Shown here: positions 1 to 54,716 of the stretch, piece by piece
How the letters are laid out: each line of letters begins with the position of its first letter
How positions within the stretch are numbered: the stretch's first letter is position 1
Source of the DNA: Haemaphysalis longicornis
Lineage: Eukaryota > Arthropoda > Arachnida > Ixodida > Ixodidae
NCBI GenBank assembly: GCA_013339765.2
Contig: CM023448.1
Span: 281,043,717 to 281,107,716 of the forward strand
Length of the DNA: 64,000 nt
Reading direction: 5' to 3'
Program-made: the position numbers and the translations under genes
Notes under the pieces: model-generated
The model's input: the letters and a program-made list of their open reading frames with translations, nothing else
What the model was told of the DNA's origin: nothing
The model's database searches: none

Positions 1-1130
1 ATTGCGAGGAAAAAATTGAGGAATGCCGCAGTTAGCCGCTAAAGTGCGGACGGAAGCTTTCCTCAGCTTGGGAACGGGCGCAGCAACGCATTCCTGAGAG
101 CGCTGACGGGGTGATTCCTCTTTTTACCATTTTTTTTTCTAGCTTGGTAAGCGCTGACGCAAACTGTGGCAGCTGCTTATATCGGGGAGATAGCAGTTCC
201 AACTAGCATTGTTGTCGGTCACCTTGAGCTGCATGCGTACATTTTCGAACGGTATAGCTTTTTTTGCCGGTGTTCATTTGTAAGCGAAAACACATCGTGG
301 GTTGAGCGGTTAGGTCAAAGACTTCTTGCTGCAAGTGCCAAAAAAGCTGCCCAAGCTGTGCGTGAACGTAAATTCCGAAAAAAAAAAAAGGTTTTCTTCG
401 GGAATTTTTTTTTCTTCGAAGAAAGAGCAGGTTGCTGCCAGGGTTGTGAGGTTTATGGAATCCGTTTGTCATGCAGGCCGTCGTACGTCCACACGGTCAA
501 ACGGGGCGGATCGGCTGAGGGAACGCGCCTGAAGTATAACGCACTCTCACAGGCAGAAACTTGGCCATCCATTGCAAAGTCCACGCTTCGGGGCGCTGCA
601 ACGTTATCGGACGCGACGAGAGGATGCGCAAGCACAAAATCTTTTCAAGCGTACGCGGTTCTCAAGAAATGTGATGGAGGTGTCAGTTACACCTCTGCGT
701 TCCTCCCGAGCGCTGAAATCGCATTTCTGGGCGAGAGTGTCGGGTATTGCCGATAAGCTTTCTCGAGAAAAAGCAATTCCACATCCTTAGTATCGAAACG
801 CCTTGTTCACCCGTATCGCCTTCATTCTTTTCCCCCTTTGTTTTCCATGCGTGCGTAGTGTGCACTATTCTGGTTCATACGTGATCTTTTTGTGCATATG
901 CGGGTACAACCTTTCCGCAAGTAAAGTTTTTATTCTGAGCTGTGCTTGGATACTGCCATGTTGTCGTCCTATACGTCTTCTAGTCCAATTTTTCCATGGT
1001 TGTAATGCACCAACTAGCCCACGTTTGTACTGCACTCAAATGGGTCCGTTCTTATTAAAGGGTGTTTATATGCCACTTTGAATGTAGGGAATGACATTGC
1101 GGCAGAACCTTAGCCAGGAATCTTTTTCGA
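1..1130. other. No gene recognised
   Basis: Left flank. Contains A- and T-runs near 370 and 410 but no frame with recognisable protein features and no repeat boundary that I can place. Confidence 0.6.
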
Positions 1131-1154
1131 CGGGGGGGGGGGGGGGGGGGGGGG
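1131..1154. repeat. Poly-G tract
   Basis: More than 20 consecutive G. Similar G runs occur at 4877-4897, 7855-7873 and 51698-51717. Length is likely unreliable in assembly. Confidence 0.95.
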
Positions 1155-1499
1155 CGTTACGGGTTATCGGAAGGGTGGAGTTTTGCCGAAAGGACTAAGC
1201 CATGCTTGCGGGCTGCCTGGCGATAACTTCGGAGGGGTTCAAGTTATTCCTCCTTCACCGCCCCCCTCCTTTCCCCCCACCCCGGGCTACGTTCCTGCAT
1301 TTCCGTACTCGGGCTCCTCGGTGCACGGGAGTTCCGGCACGCGATGATGCAGATGTTTAAATTTGCACTTTCCGTTATTGTGCAAATGCGAATGTTGCGT
1401 ACCACGTGCCATTTTATTGCAAGCGTACAGGTGTTATTGCTTTTATGCGCTAAATATAAAAGCACTGCCGTTTTTATATTTCCAGTGCGTACCGCGACT

Positions 1500-1880
1500 T
1501 ATTTATTATTATTTATTTATTTATTTACCCTCAGGGCCGGAAGGCATTACAGAGGGGAGTGGTTACAATCTACAATACAAACACAATAAAAAAAGCAGTC
1601 AGTTACAATACAAACGCAAATAAAGCAATCAATTTGTTATATAAAGATACATTCAGTTCAAGTAAATAAGCAATTCAGGTAAATAACAAAAGCAGTCAGA
1701 TATAATACAAACGCAAATAAAGCAATCAGTTTGTTATGTAAAGATTAATTCACCTTATTATACAATGTTAGGAAGGGCATCGTGAAAAAAATGGTTATCA
1801 GAAATCGATACAACTACTGCAGGAAGGTGGTTCCTGTCTCGTGATGTACGGGGGCAGAAACTTGGCGCCTCATTCAGCGC
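1500..1880. repeat. Retroelement 3' remnant with 97-bp tandem duplication
   Basis: ATTTATTTACCCTCAGGGCC begins a block ending near a GTGATGTACGGGGGCAG segment. Within it two copies of an approximately 97-bp unit start at AGCAGTCAG (1594 and 1691) and share ACAAACGCAAATAAAGC. The element family is uncertain, probably a LINE 3'UTR common in ticks. Confidence 0.5.
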
Positions 1881-1884
1881 CTTG

Positions 1885-2155
1885 AACAAAAGCTTAGGTT
1901 AACCCAATGAGCATCTCATGTCAGGAAACAAAAGGACTGATGCAAGAGGAACTAGTGGAGAACACCGCATTGCGGTGACCATCAGGGTACCAGAGTCGCT
2001 GCCGAGAGTTGGGACCAGAAGTCCCATTAACTCGATGGAGGGGGAAAAAAAATGAGAAAATGGGGCAATGTACATCGCAATACAGGATGAGGAACGTGGG
2101 GGAGGGGCCTTCGTCCTGCAGTGGACACAAACGGGCTTATGATGATGATGATGGC
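1885..2155 (+). mobile_element. RTE-type LINE 3' end
   Basis: GGGGCCTTCGTCCTGCAGTGGACAC followed by GATGATGATGATGG is the typical 3' end of arthropod RTE elements (GAGGCCTT-GCCCTGCAGTGG, then a GATGAT tail). The coding part upstream is degenerate. Confidence 0.65.
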
Positions 2156-2400
2156 GCTTAAAGGAATGAAGATCCAATCAAAACGGGATTTGCAGCTTGC
2201 CCGTATGCCACGTCACGGAAGGTCCGACCGAACCTGAGTATCCAAGAAGCTAAACATCCGGCGAGACAAGACCTAACAGCGCATGAGACGTCCACTGTTG
2301 ATTCTTTCACCTCGTTCTTAATCAAGCTCGTCTAACGCCGGCTGTGGACAGGCGATATTTATACCCAGAGCTCCCTTTCTGCCTCTGCACCGCATCCCCC

Positions 2401-2455
2401 CCCCCCGCGCGCACGCGCGCACGCAGCACACGCACACACCACACACGCACGCGCG

Positions 2456-2507
<52 letters not shown>

Positions 2508-2566
2508 CGCACACGCACACGCACACGCACACGCACACGCACACACACACGCACACACACACACAC
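2401..2566. repeat. CA/CG-rich dinucleotide microsatellite
   Basis: Pure (CA)n around 2459-2500 flanked by ACGC-interrupted CA repeats. It explains all long His/Thr/Arg- and Val/Cys-rich frames there. Confidence 0.98.
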
Positions 2567-3099
2567 CTGCAGGCTGTCATAAAAGCAGTGCAGTGACGGC
2601 TCGGCCAGGGAGAAACGTGCCATTGGCCACGCACGTAGTGGCCTCTTGCAGCGTTGCTGCCTGCAGGGTTGATATCACTGTTTAAAAAACGAAGAGTGCG
2701 TATTGTGCGTGCATTGCAATTATATGACGCATTTTATGTCGATGTGGGAAGACGAGGAACTATTTAGTTATTCCACTTGTGGCTGTAAACGCTTAAGGGA
2801 GCGAAAAAATGCAATTGACAAAAAAGGGGAAAAAAATATGTGACTTGCGATATAGGCCAGCCAGCTTATGCCTGATTATATTCGCTGGTGGCATACACTG
2901 CGGGGTATTTGCACTCGGCGACAAAGTAATTTAAGATCAAGGTCACACTTGTTCTCCAGTTTGTCGCTAAGGCGTGACGCGGATTCAGCAGAGGAGATGT
3001 TGCCCCCCTTTTCTGCGGTTTGTTTGTTGGCCCCGAATTTGGGCGCTGCTGTAATCGTGTCTGGATATCTCCTTTGCGCCTGTTTCGTTTTGCTGCCGT

Positions 3100-4005
3100 G
3101 CGAGGAAAAGGGGACAGCGACTCGGCCATCCCCGGTGCCTAATTCCAGTGTTGGCCTTCACGCGTGCTCGCACCTCTGCCCGTGGTCGGCTGGTGGCGAC
3201 AGCGCGTTGCTCCGGATGCCGGCACCCAGGCGCGTGCGTAAGATCGCCGCGGTCGAGCCGCGGAATTCGCCGCCGACGGTGCGATAAAGAGAGCGGTGCC
3301 AAGTGACCCGTCAAGGGAGCAAAAAGGGGGTCCGCAGTCCCCCGGAGCTGTATACAAATCGAATCTGGCGGGGCGTGGCCCCAAGGGCGTTGAGCTGGTC
3401 GGCCAGCAGCCGACTTGTTCCATTCGTGGCGCCGAGGGCGAGAAGGCTTTTGTCGTCGAGAGGCGCCTGCTCTCCGCCGGCCGATGTGGGTCGCACGAGC
3501 TCTCGCTCGAGCCGCCAGAGGTAAACTGTGCGCGAAGTTGCCGAAACGTCCTCCAGCGGAGCTCCGGCGCCACGCGTGCCTGCTGGTCGTTTCGCGTGCC
3601 TCGAGTTTGTGACCGGTGCCGTGACCGGGTGTCGTGGTGGAGGAGAGTGTTCGGAGTCGCTGGCGTCATCCTCTGGGAGGAGCTCTGCAGCGGCCCGCAG
3701 CTGGTCCCCGTCACCGGCCGCCCTGCGTGTCACTTCAGGCCGAAGGCCGTGCCCTGCGTCGGCGCCCACTGCAGTAGCTCCGTGCTTTGTCGAAGGGAAC
3801 GCCGTATCGCCTTCTGGCCAGCCGGCTTGCTTGCACTGTGGAAGCGGCGTACGGGCTGAGCGTCGGGTGGAATCTGTTTCTCCCAAGTTCGAAATGGCTG
3901 TCGGCTTGGCTCGGTACTGAGCCACTTTGCGGCTCTAGAGGCGACGGCGTGTGTGCGCGTGTCCGCGCAGGACTGCCCCGACGGTGAGCGCATATACGGC
4001 CAGCC
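3100..4005 (+). promoter_or_regulatory. GC/CpG-rich block, probable promoter/5'UTR of rhophilin
   Basis: About 900 bp much richer in G, C and CpG than its surroundings. Open frames occur on both strands, as expected of stop-poor GC-rich DNA rather than of a gene; none matches a protein I recognise. The position just upstream of the candidate first exon suggests a promoter or 5' leader. No TATA box is evident. Confidence 0.35.
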
Positions 4006-4056
4006 ATGGAGACCTGGATCGAAAACTTGAACAATCTTGTGATCGCCCTGAAACAG
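4006..4056 (+). CDS. Candidate first coding exon of rhophilin (tentative)
   Basis: An ATG in strong Kozak context (CAGCCATGG) opens a 17-codon frame, METWIENLNNLVIALKQ, ending at CAG|GTGCCC. The donor phase is 0, which is what the next exon at 6217 needs, since that exon starts on a whole codon (GGC). With this exon the protein would be 659 aa, in the family's size range. It lies at the end of the GC-rich block, as expected for a first exon. Against it: the donor is weak beyond GTG, the peptide does not obviously resemble vertebrate rhophilin N-termini, and the true start could lie elsewhere or outside the window. A second possible donor, ACG|GTGAGC, lies just upstream at 3985 and would suit a noncoding first exon. 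Confidence 0.3.
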
Positions 4057-6216
4057 GTGCCCCTTTTCTCTCAATCAACGCTTATATGTGCTCGCTCCGT
4101 TCGTTTCAATGCGTTACTGTTTTCCGGGCGTGCACAGGCATCTCTATTCACTGTCCCGTTCATGGCACGTGCTCGTTGCGAGGCCGAACAGACGGAACAC
4201 AACTGCAACAGAGCGGACATTGCCTCAGAGCTTCTCGGTTTCTTCTCGCCGATTCATTCGCGACGTCTGCGCGAGAAAGCCTGACTAATTAGTTGATGGT
4301 TCAGCACGCGGCGATCTCATCTCTCCGAGCGTCCACCGTTGTGTAGCTGTGTAGTCAGCGCACAGTTGAACTTTGCATCGGTGAAAGTTCCTACAAGGAT
4401 AGAATGGTGGCAGAAGAGGAGAAAGGAAACCAGCAGGCTAAGATTTATTGTTTGAATAGCTTTAACGTACGACCAACTTTTAGGGCGCTGTTATTACTCG
4501 GCCGCTGGCAAAGAATGCAGCGGCGATGCGAGAAAGCGAGGCATGTCATAAGGAAACGACGGCAACAGGCGCATCTGTTGCCGCCATCATCCGGGTTGCT
4601 CGAAACGGCGGGTTGAGGTTGTGTGCCACCTTCGAAATGTCGAAAAAGGAGCAGAAAAAAAAAAAGTGTCGAATGCCGGTAATCGGTTCAGGTAATGGCT
4701 GGACAAGAGAAAAAATGAGGGGTAGGGGCAGTTTCGAGGAAGGCAGCTCTTTTGCATTTAGCAGTGCACTGCACTCAGGGTTAGGTACAAATCAAGCACT
4801 TGGGGTGGAAGAGTCGTAAATGCAGGATAGCGGCACGCGCAAAAAAAAAAAAAAAGAAAGAAAGAATGGGCAGTGGGGGGGGGGGGGGGGGGGGGGGTTG
4901 CATGCTCGCGGGGACTAACAGATGCATTTCTGCCTGAATGGCAGACAGCTCTCCTTGCTCGCTTCCTCCAGACACGCTTGCACCGCTTGAGCATATTGCA
5001 CCGTTGAGCCGCAGTGAAACGCGAGCAAACGATAAAAACCCGAATGCACAAATTTATTTTTTTGTCGCACCTGTAAGTGAGAGGGGTTTGGTATATTATG
5101 CAAGCTAAGTTCGGCTGTCCTACTTTTGTTAAGACCGGAAGACGGCATTATTTCAGCGTCAGGGAGAGAGGTCTTGGTTCGTGCGTCCGGGTTCACACCG
5201 CTGTGCTGGCGCTGAATGCAGTCCAGCGGTGCGTGCACACCGGGCAGCGTCGCCCCGCGAAATGCACCCCGAGGGATGGGCGTGCTGCAGCGAAGGGTGA
5301 TTAATGCAGCTCTCTGCCCGTGCGGCGGCCCCTTCGCTGTTGTTTCGCGGTGCTCCGCTGGACTTCCCGTTGCTCGTATTTCTCTCCGGAGCTGCCCCAG
5401 CGGCTGCCCGCTCGAATGACTGCACGGAACGCCAGAAGCGGGTTGTTAATCGATAGCAAGAGTTGTGCACCACTTATTGCGGCCTCTTGCTCGCGGGGAG
5501 CGAGGGGGAAATGGGGGCTCATTTGCGGCCCGGAGCTCCGCTTCCGCGTCATTAGCGCGAGAAAGGTTCCGTCACCGACTCCTGAGCGCCATGGTGTCTC
5601 GAAGTCGTTCTGCTGCTTCCTCTTGCAAAAGCGTCTGTAGCCTTATAAGAGAGTCCGCGATGTTTGGCGCAAAGGTGCACCGAACTTACCCGCAGCCCAC
5701 TCATGGCCCGGCAGAGGCCCGCTTCGGGTACCTCGTCACTTTCGGTTAGCTCGCTGTGGTCTTCGCCTTGTTTTTTTTTTTTTTTTTTTCGTTCATTTTT
5801 TTTACCTTGCACGTAGTTTCGGCAGCAACCAATATACCTGCGTGTAGTTTCTCGTCGATAACCGCTACCTTCACGGGGCTTTTTTAAATGAATGTACTCG
5901 TTTGCTGATCCCACTTTCAAAGCCGCCCACTGCGGTGGCTAATGCGGTGTGCAGCTGGGCACCAGGCCGCAGGTTCGATACCCGGCCTCTGCGAACAGTC
6001 CCCCCTTCACTCTCTTCCTTGGAACACCAACCGGCATCGCGAGGCGAAATACTTTGCAACTCGCGTCGTTCACAATGCTGCTCCGTGAATGTCGTGAATT
6101 GTTTTTGGTGGACTTCACTGCAGACTGCAGTAAATCTGCGTATCTACTGACACTCGTCATTGGGCACCAGTTGAGATGAGGCCTTCACTCACGGCGTGCT
6201 TTTTTTCGTTCCGCAG
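4057..6216 (+). other. Intron or upstream region before the HR1 exon
   Basis: Contains poly-A (4840), poly-G (4877-4897), poly-T (5770-5790) and the old SINE head at 5921. Nothing else was recognised. It is intron 1 if the exon at 4006 is real. Confidence 0.5.
5921..6000 (+). mobile_element. Old SINE head upstream of the first HR1 exon
   Basis: GCGGTGGCTAATGCGGTG followed by GCAGGTTCGATACCCGGCC resembles the tRNA-like head of the same SINE, with internal changes and no recognisable body or tail. It lies about 220 bp before the rhophilin acceptor at 6216. Confidence 0.55.
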
Positions 6217-48629
<42,413 letters not shown>

Positions 48630-50365
48630 GCCGCCCTGATGTGTGTAGGAGGGGAAGATGGTTGATGACTGAAGGAAAGACTGCATGCAAAAAAAAGTAA
48701 GGGAAGAAAGAAAACAAAAGACCCAGCATTCCTGCAAAGTGGACAAAGTTGGTGGTGTTTCTTCTACTCTAGTGTTAGAACTGAGTTGTGCCCCACACTG
48801 CAGATGCTTTTAGCAAGGTATACGCCTGACCTTGGACTTCAGAAACATACAAACTGAATGGTGTCGCGATGCAAGAGTTCCAAGACTCGTCCTTGGTGTC
48901 GCCAACAGCGCAGCGGCTCTGCCGAAGTCGGTGCTGTCAAGCCTAAATGTTTTATATTGTCAAGACCTGTATTATTTCACTTTTTCGAGTCCTTGCAATT
49001 AGCACTGCTTGTCAATGGTTGCTATTTTGCTAAAAGATATGAAGTTGTATAAATGCATTGAAGAATGTATGAGTTACAGCTGTAGAAGGGGACGTGTGAA
49101 GAGTTTTACTTTCTGTGTATTCCTATAGTGGCCAAAAGGCGTGTTTAATGCAAGAGGTGTGCAGCCGCACTGCTAAACAGAGGCATCATAGCACTTGTGC
49201 CATTCTGACAATTTGCAACCATGTAGGTGTGCAAACATTGCATTACTAACCTTGCAACGTTGCTTTTCGGCACTTTTCAGAAATATTAAACTGGTTGTTA
49301 AGAGGCACTCTTTTGGATCACTGCAGTTTAATACCTTGCTCCTCAATGTAGAGCAATCTGAAGGCTTTCTTCTTGTGCTGTATTATTAATGCCTCTTTAT
49401 TTCCAGTGTAACTGGTCCTTTGTAATGGCAGTTTTGCTGCTGTCGCCCGCAGCTCTTTACATTGGCACTTCATAGAGCATCTTGGGGTGGTGAGGAGAAT
49501 TTTATTAGTTTTAGCTCGACAAAGACGCATTTAGCCTATTTCAAAGGTGGGCCAGGTGTGCCTAAAAATGCAGCTCCAAATCATCATGTGTACCTGCTTG
49601 TAAAGAGGGTTCCTGCCTTGCAATGTGCTACCAATGCAATGATAGAGAAGCCATTTAATTAGCCTCTTGGTGGCCTTCGGAGTGCTTCCACTGTGTATGC
49701 ACCTGGAATGAATGACACTGCAGTTTGCCAGGAGCACGTATGGTATGTTTTGTGATGCTGAAGCTTTCAACTCAGAACAAGTGTGTTGGCAAATTGTGTG
49801 CCGACTGTTCTGATAGTTCTTGGCATGTACATAAGCGTACGAGACCAGGCATAATTTCGAGAAACTTGTCTTGGTGTTCTTCTTTTGCATGTGCAGCCGT
49901 TTTGAGTTGGGGGGAGGAAACGAGAGGGCAGCTGTGTTCCGCCTATTCAACACGAAGTAACTCGTCACGAAGCAGCTACAGAATGGGAGCAACTCGTGGA
50001 ATTTGCTTTGTGCTCAGTTTTGCACTCTGCAAAGCACCACTAGTAGTGTCAACCTGTGTGTTATGTACATATTGTACATATGGACGACCTAAGGCATACT
50101 CTACACTTTTATGTCAAGACTAGCCTTTGGACTTTGCAGTTTTTTGTTGTAATGCTGTTGGGAAAACCCTCCATATTTTCCCTCTAACATGTGGCCTCTG
50201 TGGATGCCATGCACTAACTGAAAAAATATGGACGAAAAACGTTGCCTATGCAAATTTTCTTAGTATTTTCTCACAACACAGCTGCAACTCTTAAAACTTA
50301 CAACCTGTTATGTTGGTAAAAATGTCAGTTCCGATGGTGAAATAAAATTTTTGAGACCACAACAC
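48630..50365 (+). other. RHPN: Probable 3'UTR of rhophilin
   Basis: Noncoding sequence after the rhophilin stop. The first clear AATAAA is at 50341-50346, so the 3'UTR is probably about 1.7 kb. No transposon signature was seen between stop and signal, unlike the introns. Inferred end only. Confidence 0.55.
50341..50346 (+). terminator. Candidate polyadenylation signal for rhophilin
   Basis: Canonical AATAAA on the coding strand, the first one downstream of the TGA at 48627. No cDNA evidence is available. Confidence 0.5.
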
Positions 50366-51097
50366 AATGACCAGCCTCAGTTCATGACTTCTTTGCAGCT
50401 CCCTTACAGCCCGCCGCGTACAGTATCGGATTGTGTGCTGTAAAGATGTGGAGGTGAACTTATTCTGTACCATGGGGGAAAATTCTGATTTCCTGCGAGT
50501 TCTATCCTTTTTTCTAAGTTCTAACTGAACTTCACCCGAACCATTACTTTTTTAAACACGCTGAACCTGAACAGGAACGCAATTGAAAAGAAAATAACGA
50601 TCACCATTGCGACAATTCTGTAATGAATGTTATTTGAAGCTTTCTCTTTCATGTACTGTTAACTTCATAGACGCTTACGCACTTTCCCAATTAAGATCAA
50701 TCACAGGACTATCAATACCCTCTTCGTGGTCACAACACGAGGAAAGAGATGGGCACAAGTATTGAAATGGCACATTGCTGCTGTGTCGCATGCAGAGGGC
50801 AAGGCTGCGCAGAAAAATATCACTCGGCAGCCTGCAGGCGGTATGAAACACCAACTTCGCGCTTTCAGGCATAGGCCTCACTGTGACTGTACAAGTATTC
50901 TACATGAACACAAAATAAGTGCTAAAATAATGAAAGAAGAATGGATTATTAATAATTATCTTGTCAAAAGCTTCATCTTTACATAGCTTAAAAATCAAAA
51001 TTTTAAGATTGATTGCTTACATGTAAGATCGCAAAAGCAATACATTTTATTTCAAGCTGTGCGATCTTCTCATTTTTAAAGCGAGGTCAATCATGAA
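50366..51097. other. Intergenic, nothing recognised
   Basis: AT-rich sequence between the rhophilin poly(A) region and the TIR element. Confidence 0.5.
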
Positions 51098-51848
51098 TAC
51101 CGTAAAATACCGATCAAGCGCCCCCACCCGTGCAAGCGCCCCCCTCTCATTACCAGAGTATTTTGAGTTTTCACGCATTACCGAACAAGCGCCCCCCCCT
51201 ACCCCAACCACCGTTGATGGCCCAAACCAATGAAACTGAGACCGCCCAGGAACACTTTTGACTGCTCTCTTGGCTAAACCAGAATCCAATCTAAGAACTC
51301 AGGGTGGCCGTTAATTCCGCACACGCTCGCAATTTTGTTATTGTCATCTGACATAGCCGAATGTTCTTGTGACTTTGTGACAGCATTGGTTCATGACATG
51401 CATTCGTAACGAAAGCCAGAAGACAATCGAAGATTTTAGGGATGCACCTAGGCCTTTTTGCTCCACCGTGAACGAACTCTGAACGCATTATGAGTACACC
51501 TTTTTCAACATCTCAAAAATGGACAGATGATGGCAAGAGGCAAGAATGGATTCTCTGACTAAAAGGACCAACAACGCGGTTGACGGGAACACCGTATGAA
51601 TTGCTAACACTGTTGTGCCAAGAGGGGCTTCATAGACTGCATCTTTACTAAAAATGTTTCTCCTGAATGAACTGCATTATTTTTTTTTCCTTTTCAGGGG
51701 GGGGGGGGGGGGGGGGAGGTAAGGTTGGTGAACCTTTACACACCACCATTTTGAATTATGGGGCAGTTCCTAACAAGGGACCCCCCCCCCCAAAATTCCC
51801 TGAACTATCTGCACTTTGAGGGGGGCGCTTGCTCGGTATTTTACAGTA
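51098..51848. mobile_element. TIR element with TACYGTAAAATACCG ends
   Basis: Left TACCGTAAAATACCGATCAAGC, right GCTTGCTCGGTATTTTACAGTA: inverted copies continuing into a C-rich/G-rich stretch (GCGCCCCC and GGGGGCGC). About 750 bp, no transposase frame, with an internal G run. Confidence 0.75.
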
Positions 51849-51924
51849 CGTCCTTTCATGTTGTGACAATGCCTTCGTCACGATTGGGATATATGTGTGG
51901 GAAAAACCATGTGTGGGAGAAACC

Positions 51925-51988
51925 ACCTCAAAGAAACCATTACCATGCCAAGATTACAATCTTGGCATGGTAATGGTTTCTTTGAGGT
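51925..51988. repeat. Perfect hairpin, 31-bp arms and 2-bp loop
   Basis: Arms 51925-51955 and 51958-51988 are exact reverse complements (for example CCATTACCATGCCAAG and CTTGGCATGGTAATGG) with loop AC. No mismatch in 31 pairs. Confidence 0.95.
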
Positions 51989-52516
51989 TGGCTGGTGGTG
52001 GTTTTAGCTGCTGCGAGTGCCTGCCTCTTTGCGGCACAGACGTACAGAATGGAGGTTTTCTGTGGTGCGATTGTGTCCTCTCATTGCCATCAACATAATC
52101 ATCTTGCGTCTTTTTCTTCTCTCCGTTACGACTGAGAGACATTGCCAATTTCTCTTTTTTCGCAACGCATATACACTATTAGGGTACAGCTGCTTTGCTA
52201 CTTTTGTAATTAGCATGCTCAAATTACTCACATAGGCCCCAGTGGTGGGATTGTGTCCTTCTATTATTGTATTTATGACTATTTCCCCTTTGTGTCATTT
52301 TCTTCTTCTTCATGTTAGTATGACTGAAAGGCTTGGCCAGCCGCCCTGGTTAACCCTACATTTACGCTCTAAGCATAAACACACTGTGCTACCTTCATAA
52401 TTACCCAGCATGCTTGAAATACTTGTGTAGGCCTTCAGTGGTGCGATTGTGTCTTCTCATTACCATCGTCATGGTCCTTTTCCATTCGCATTGTTGTTGT
52501 TTTCTCTTTGGTTGTC

Positions 52517-52754
52517 ACCCGCCGCGGTGGCTCAGTGGCTAAGGCGTTGCGCTGCTGAGCACGAGGTCGCGGGTTCGATTCCCGGCCGCGGCGGCCGCTT
52601 TTCTGATGGAGGCGAAAAGCAAAAACGCCCGTGTGTACGAGATTTCGGCGCACGTTAAAGATCCCCAGGTGGTCAAAATTAATCCGGAGCCCTCCACTAC
52701 GGCGCGCCTCATCGCCTGCGTTGCGTCGGCGCGTTAAACCCTACAATCAATCAA
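52517..52754 (+). mobile_element. tRNA-derived SINE, full length, probably young
   Basis: The copy closest to the consensus implied by the other eight: intact A and B box regions and (CAAT)n tail. The 14-bp duplication TCTCTTTGGTTGTC is perfect (52503-52516 and 52755-52768). It lies downstream of rhophilin. Confidence 0.92.
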
Positions 52755-52768
52755 TCTCTTTGGTTGTC

Positions 52769-54385
52769 TTTTTTGCTTTAAGGGTTCCGGCACAAGGAGG
52801 AAGATGTTTTTTTTCTTCTCGTTTGTACCCTTTCCTTTTTGCCCTTGTAAGCAACAAATGTCCACTATTAGTGTAACTTTGCTTTGCTATTTCTGCAATA
52901 AGCATGCTCAAATTACTCCTGTAAGCTTCAATACATGTCTCTAACACGTTTATTTTTAATTCGATTACCACAATGCCTTCACTATTCCCATCATTTGTTT
53001 TCTTAAAGCCAAGGCTTGGCAATGGTCTCACATACTGTGGGACATGGGTTCGAATCCCAGGTCCACTTGATTTCTTTTTCTTTGCTTGTATTCTGTTTGC
53101 ATTATCAGCCATACTTTGGGCCATCTTCGGTCATTCCGTCCCGCTGATGCTGGACACCACATTTCCACTTAATACGGCATTTGTTGCTCTCGCATCAAAA
53201 AGTGTGCAGGGGCAAGCAGGCCACAAAATTGCTGCACTGCGCATCAGCGATGGACAGCCTAAAAGGGCTGCTTGTTGCATCTCATAATTCATGGGAACAC
53301 ATGAAGCTTTCTTTCTTCGATATGACTGTTTACAGTGCCCTTGGTGATATGTCTTACCTGCAATGCATTTTTGTGTGGCAGTGAATCTGGCTTCAAAGAG
53401 CCTTGTTGTATAGCAAAGCAGTTGAAAAGAATGTTTATGCATAAAAAGAAAATTCTCAGAATGTCTGTTCCATTATTTTGCAGGTTGTTAGTGGTATAGG
53501 GATGCAGGTAACATTCTCTCTTGCTGCGCATGTAATGTAGCTCGATTCTGACGAGCCCCAAGTTCAGCACTATTCCGCTGACATGTTCTTTTATGTTTCT
53601 TACACACTCTGCTTGCGACATCAAAGGTACCATGAAGACAGAAGACCACCTCATTTTATTAGAAACAATTAGCCTTTGGCATCTCTGTTCAGTCCTACAA
53701 GACATTTCTTCCACCAAAAACATAACGCCCTTAGTTGTCAATTCAACGTACCGAAGCAGCTTGTGAGCCAGGTCAAAGCTTGCAAACAGATTCCGTATGT
53801 GGTTTAGTCAAACCAGAACTGAACCAGAATGAAATTAGGTCACCCAAACCGCTATTTCAATTTTACGAACTGGTTTTATTACAAATATCTCTAAAACATT
53901 GTATAAAGTATGTTCTCTGCGACAGATGGATCTATCAGCTTTCCTAGTTCTATCTTATTCACTACCATTGATTGCTAATCCTTCACACTGAAGACTAGGA
54001 GTTTTCAGATTCTGTGCTTACCTTGGCAATGCTAATGTGTGGGTCAGCAAAAAAAAAAGGCCACATTTGTCTGCACCTTTTCACCTAGCGCTGATGGATG
54101 TTGCTTTTTTTTTGCAAAGCTTCCCAAGTCACATAGCATCCCATAGTTTCAGATAATGGTGACCAAGCTTATACACCTGCCAGTGTGCCAATTTGGCAGC
54201 GTGCAATTTTCACCATAGGCTGCTTCTAGGGACAGGCTCATGTTTGTCTTCTAGTTTCTGGATGATAAAGAGCACTGTTGAGAGTGGATCTGCTTCTCAT
54301 CAGCTGTTGCCACTGTGCCTGGACCCCTCTTCTTGCTTGCTGATTTCGTGGTAGCCTCCCCCATGCTGCACTAAGTTCGTGAAAC
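52769..54385. other. Intergenic, one tRNA-like B box
   Basis: GGGTTCGAATCCCAGG at 53047-53062 is a perfect tRNA T-arm/box-B sequence, but no matching A box or cloverleaf could be built around it, so it is probably a pseudo-tRNA or a different SINE. Otherwise nothing recognised. Confidence 0.4.
53623..53650 (+). mobile_element. Solo end of a GGGCCATGAAGACAA-family element
   Basis: AAAGGTACCATGAAGACAGAAG resembles the termini of the two elements above. No partner end found nearby. Confidence 0.35.
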
Positions 54386-54422
54386 TGAGTATATAGCGAT
54401 CTGCTGAATCGCTATATACTCA
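54386..54422. repeat. Perfect hairpin, 15-bp arms
   Basis: TGAGTATATAGCGAT and ATCGCTATATACTCA with loop CTGCTGA. Confidence 0.93.
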
Positions 54423-54716
54423 CCGTTTCCAGTTCTGGACAAACTGCGGATACACAAATGTGTTGTCATAGCTGCCATCAGCATATTGGCAGCAACTAGA
54501 TCCAGATCCCCGTCTGGCAATCCAGCAGAGGGCAAAGGCCAGATGTGATGAACTGCCCCAGCAACGACACTTCTCTGCCAATCTGCTCGGGGAGCATGTG
54601 AATCAATGGTGTTTGACACCCCGAAATCAGTAGCAATTCAGGCCTTCACCTGCAGAATGGCCTCACTTTGCTATAGTGGTGTCTGTGTGCTTTTGAGTGT
54701 TATTTTGTTTACAAAT

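Noticed and set aside
2318..2685. Open frames rich in Val-Cys, His-Thr or Arg on both strands
   Set aside because: They are translations of the CA/CG microsatellite.
3139..3925. Frames of about 190-204 codons on both strands
   Set aside because: GC-rich, stop-poor DNA; overlapping frames on opposite strands, no conserved motif, and the location suits a promoter/5'UTR.
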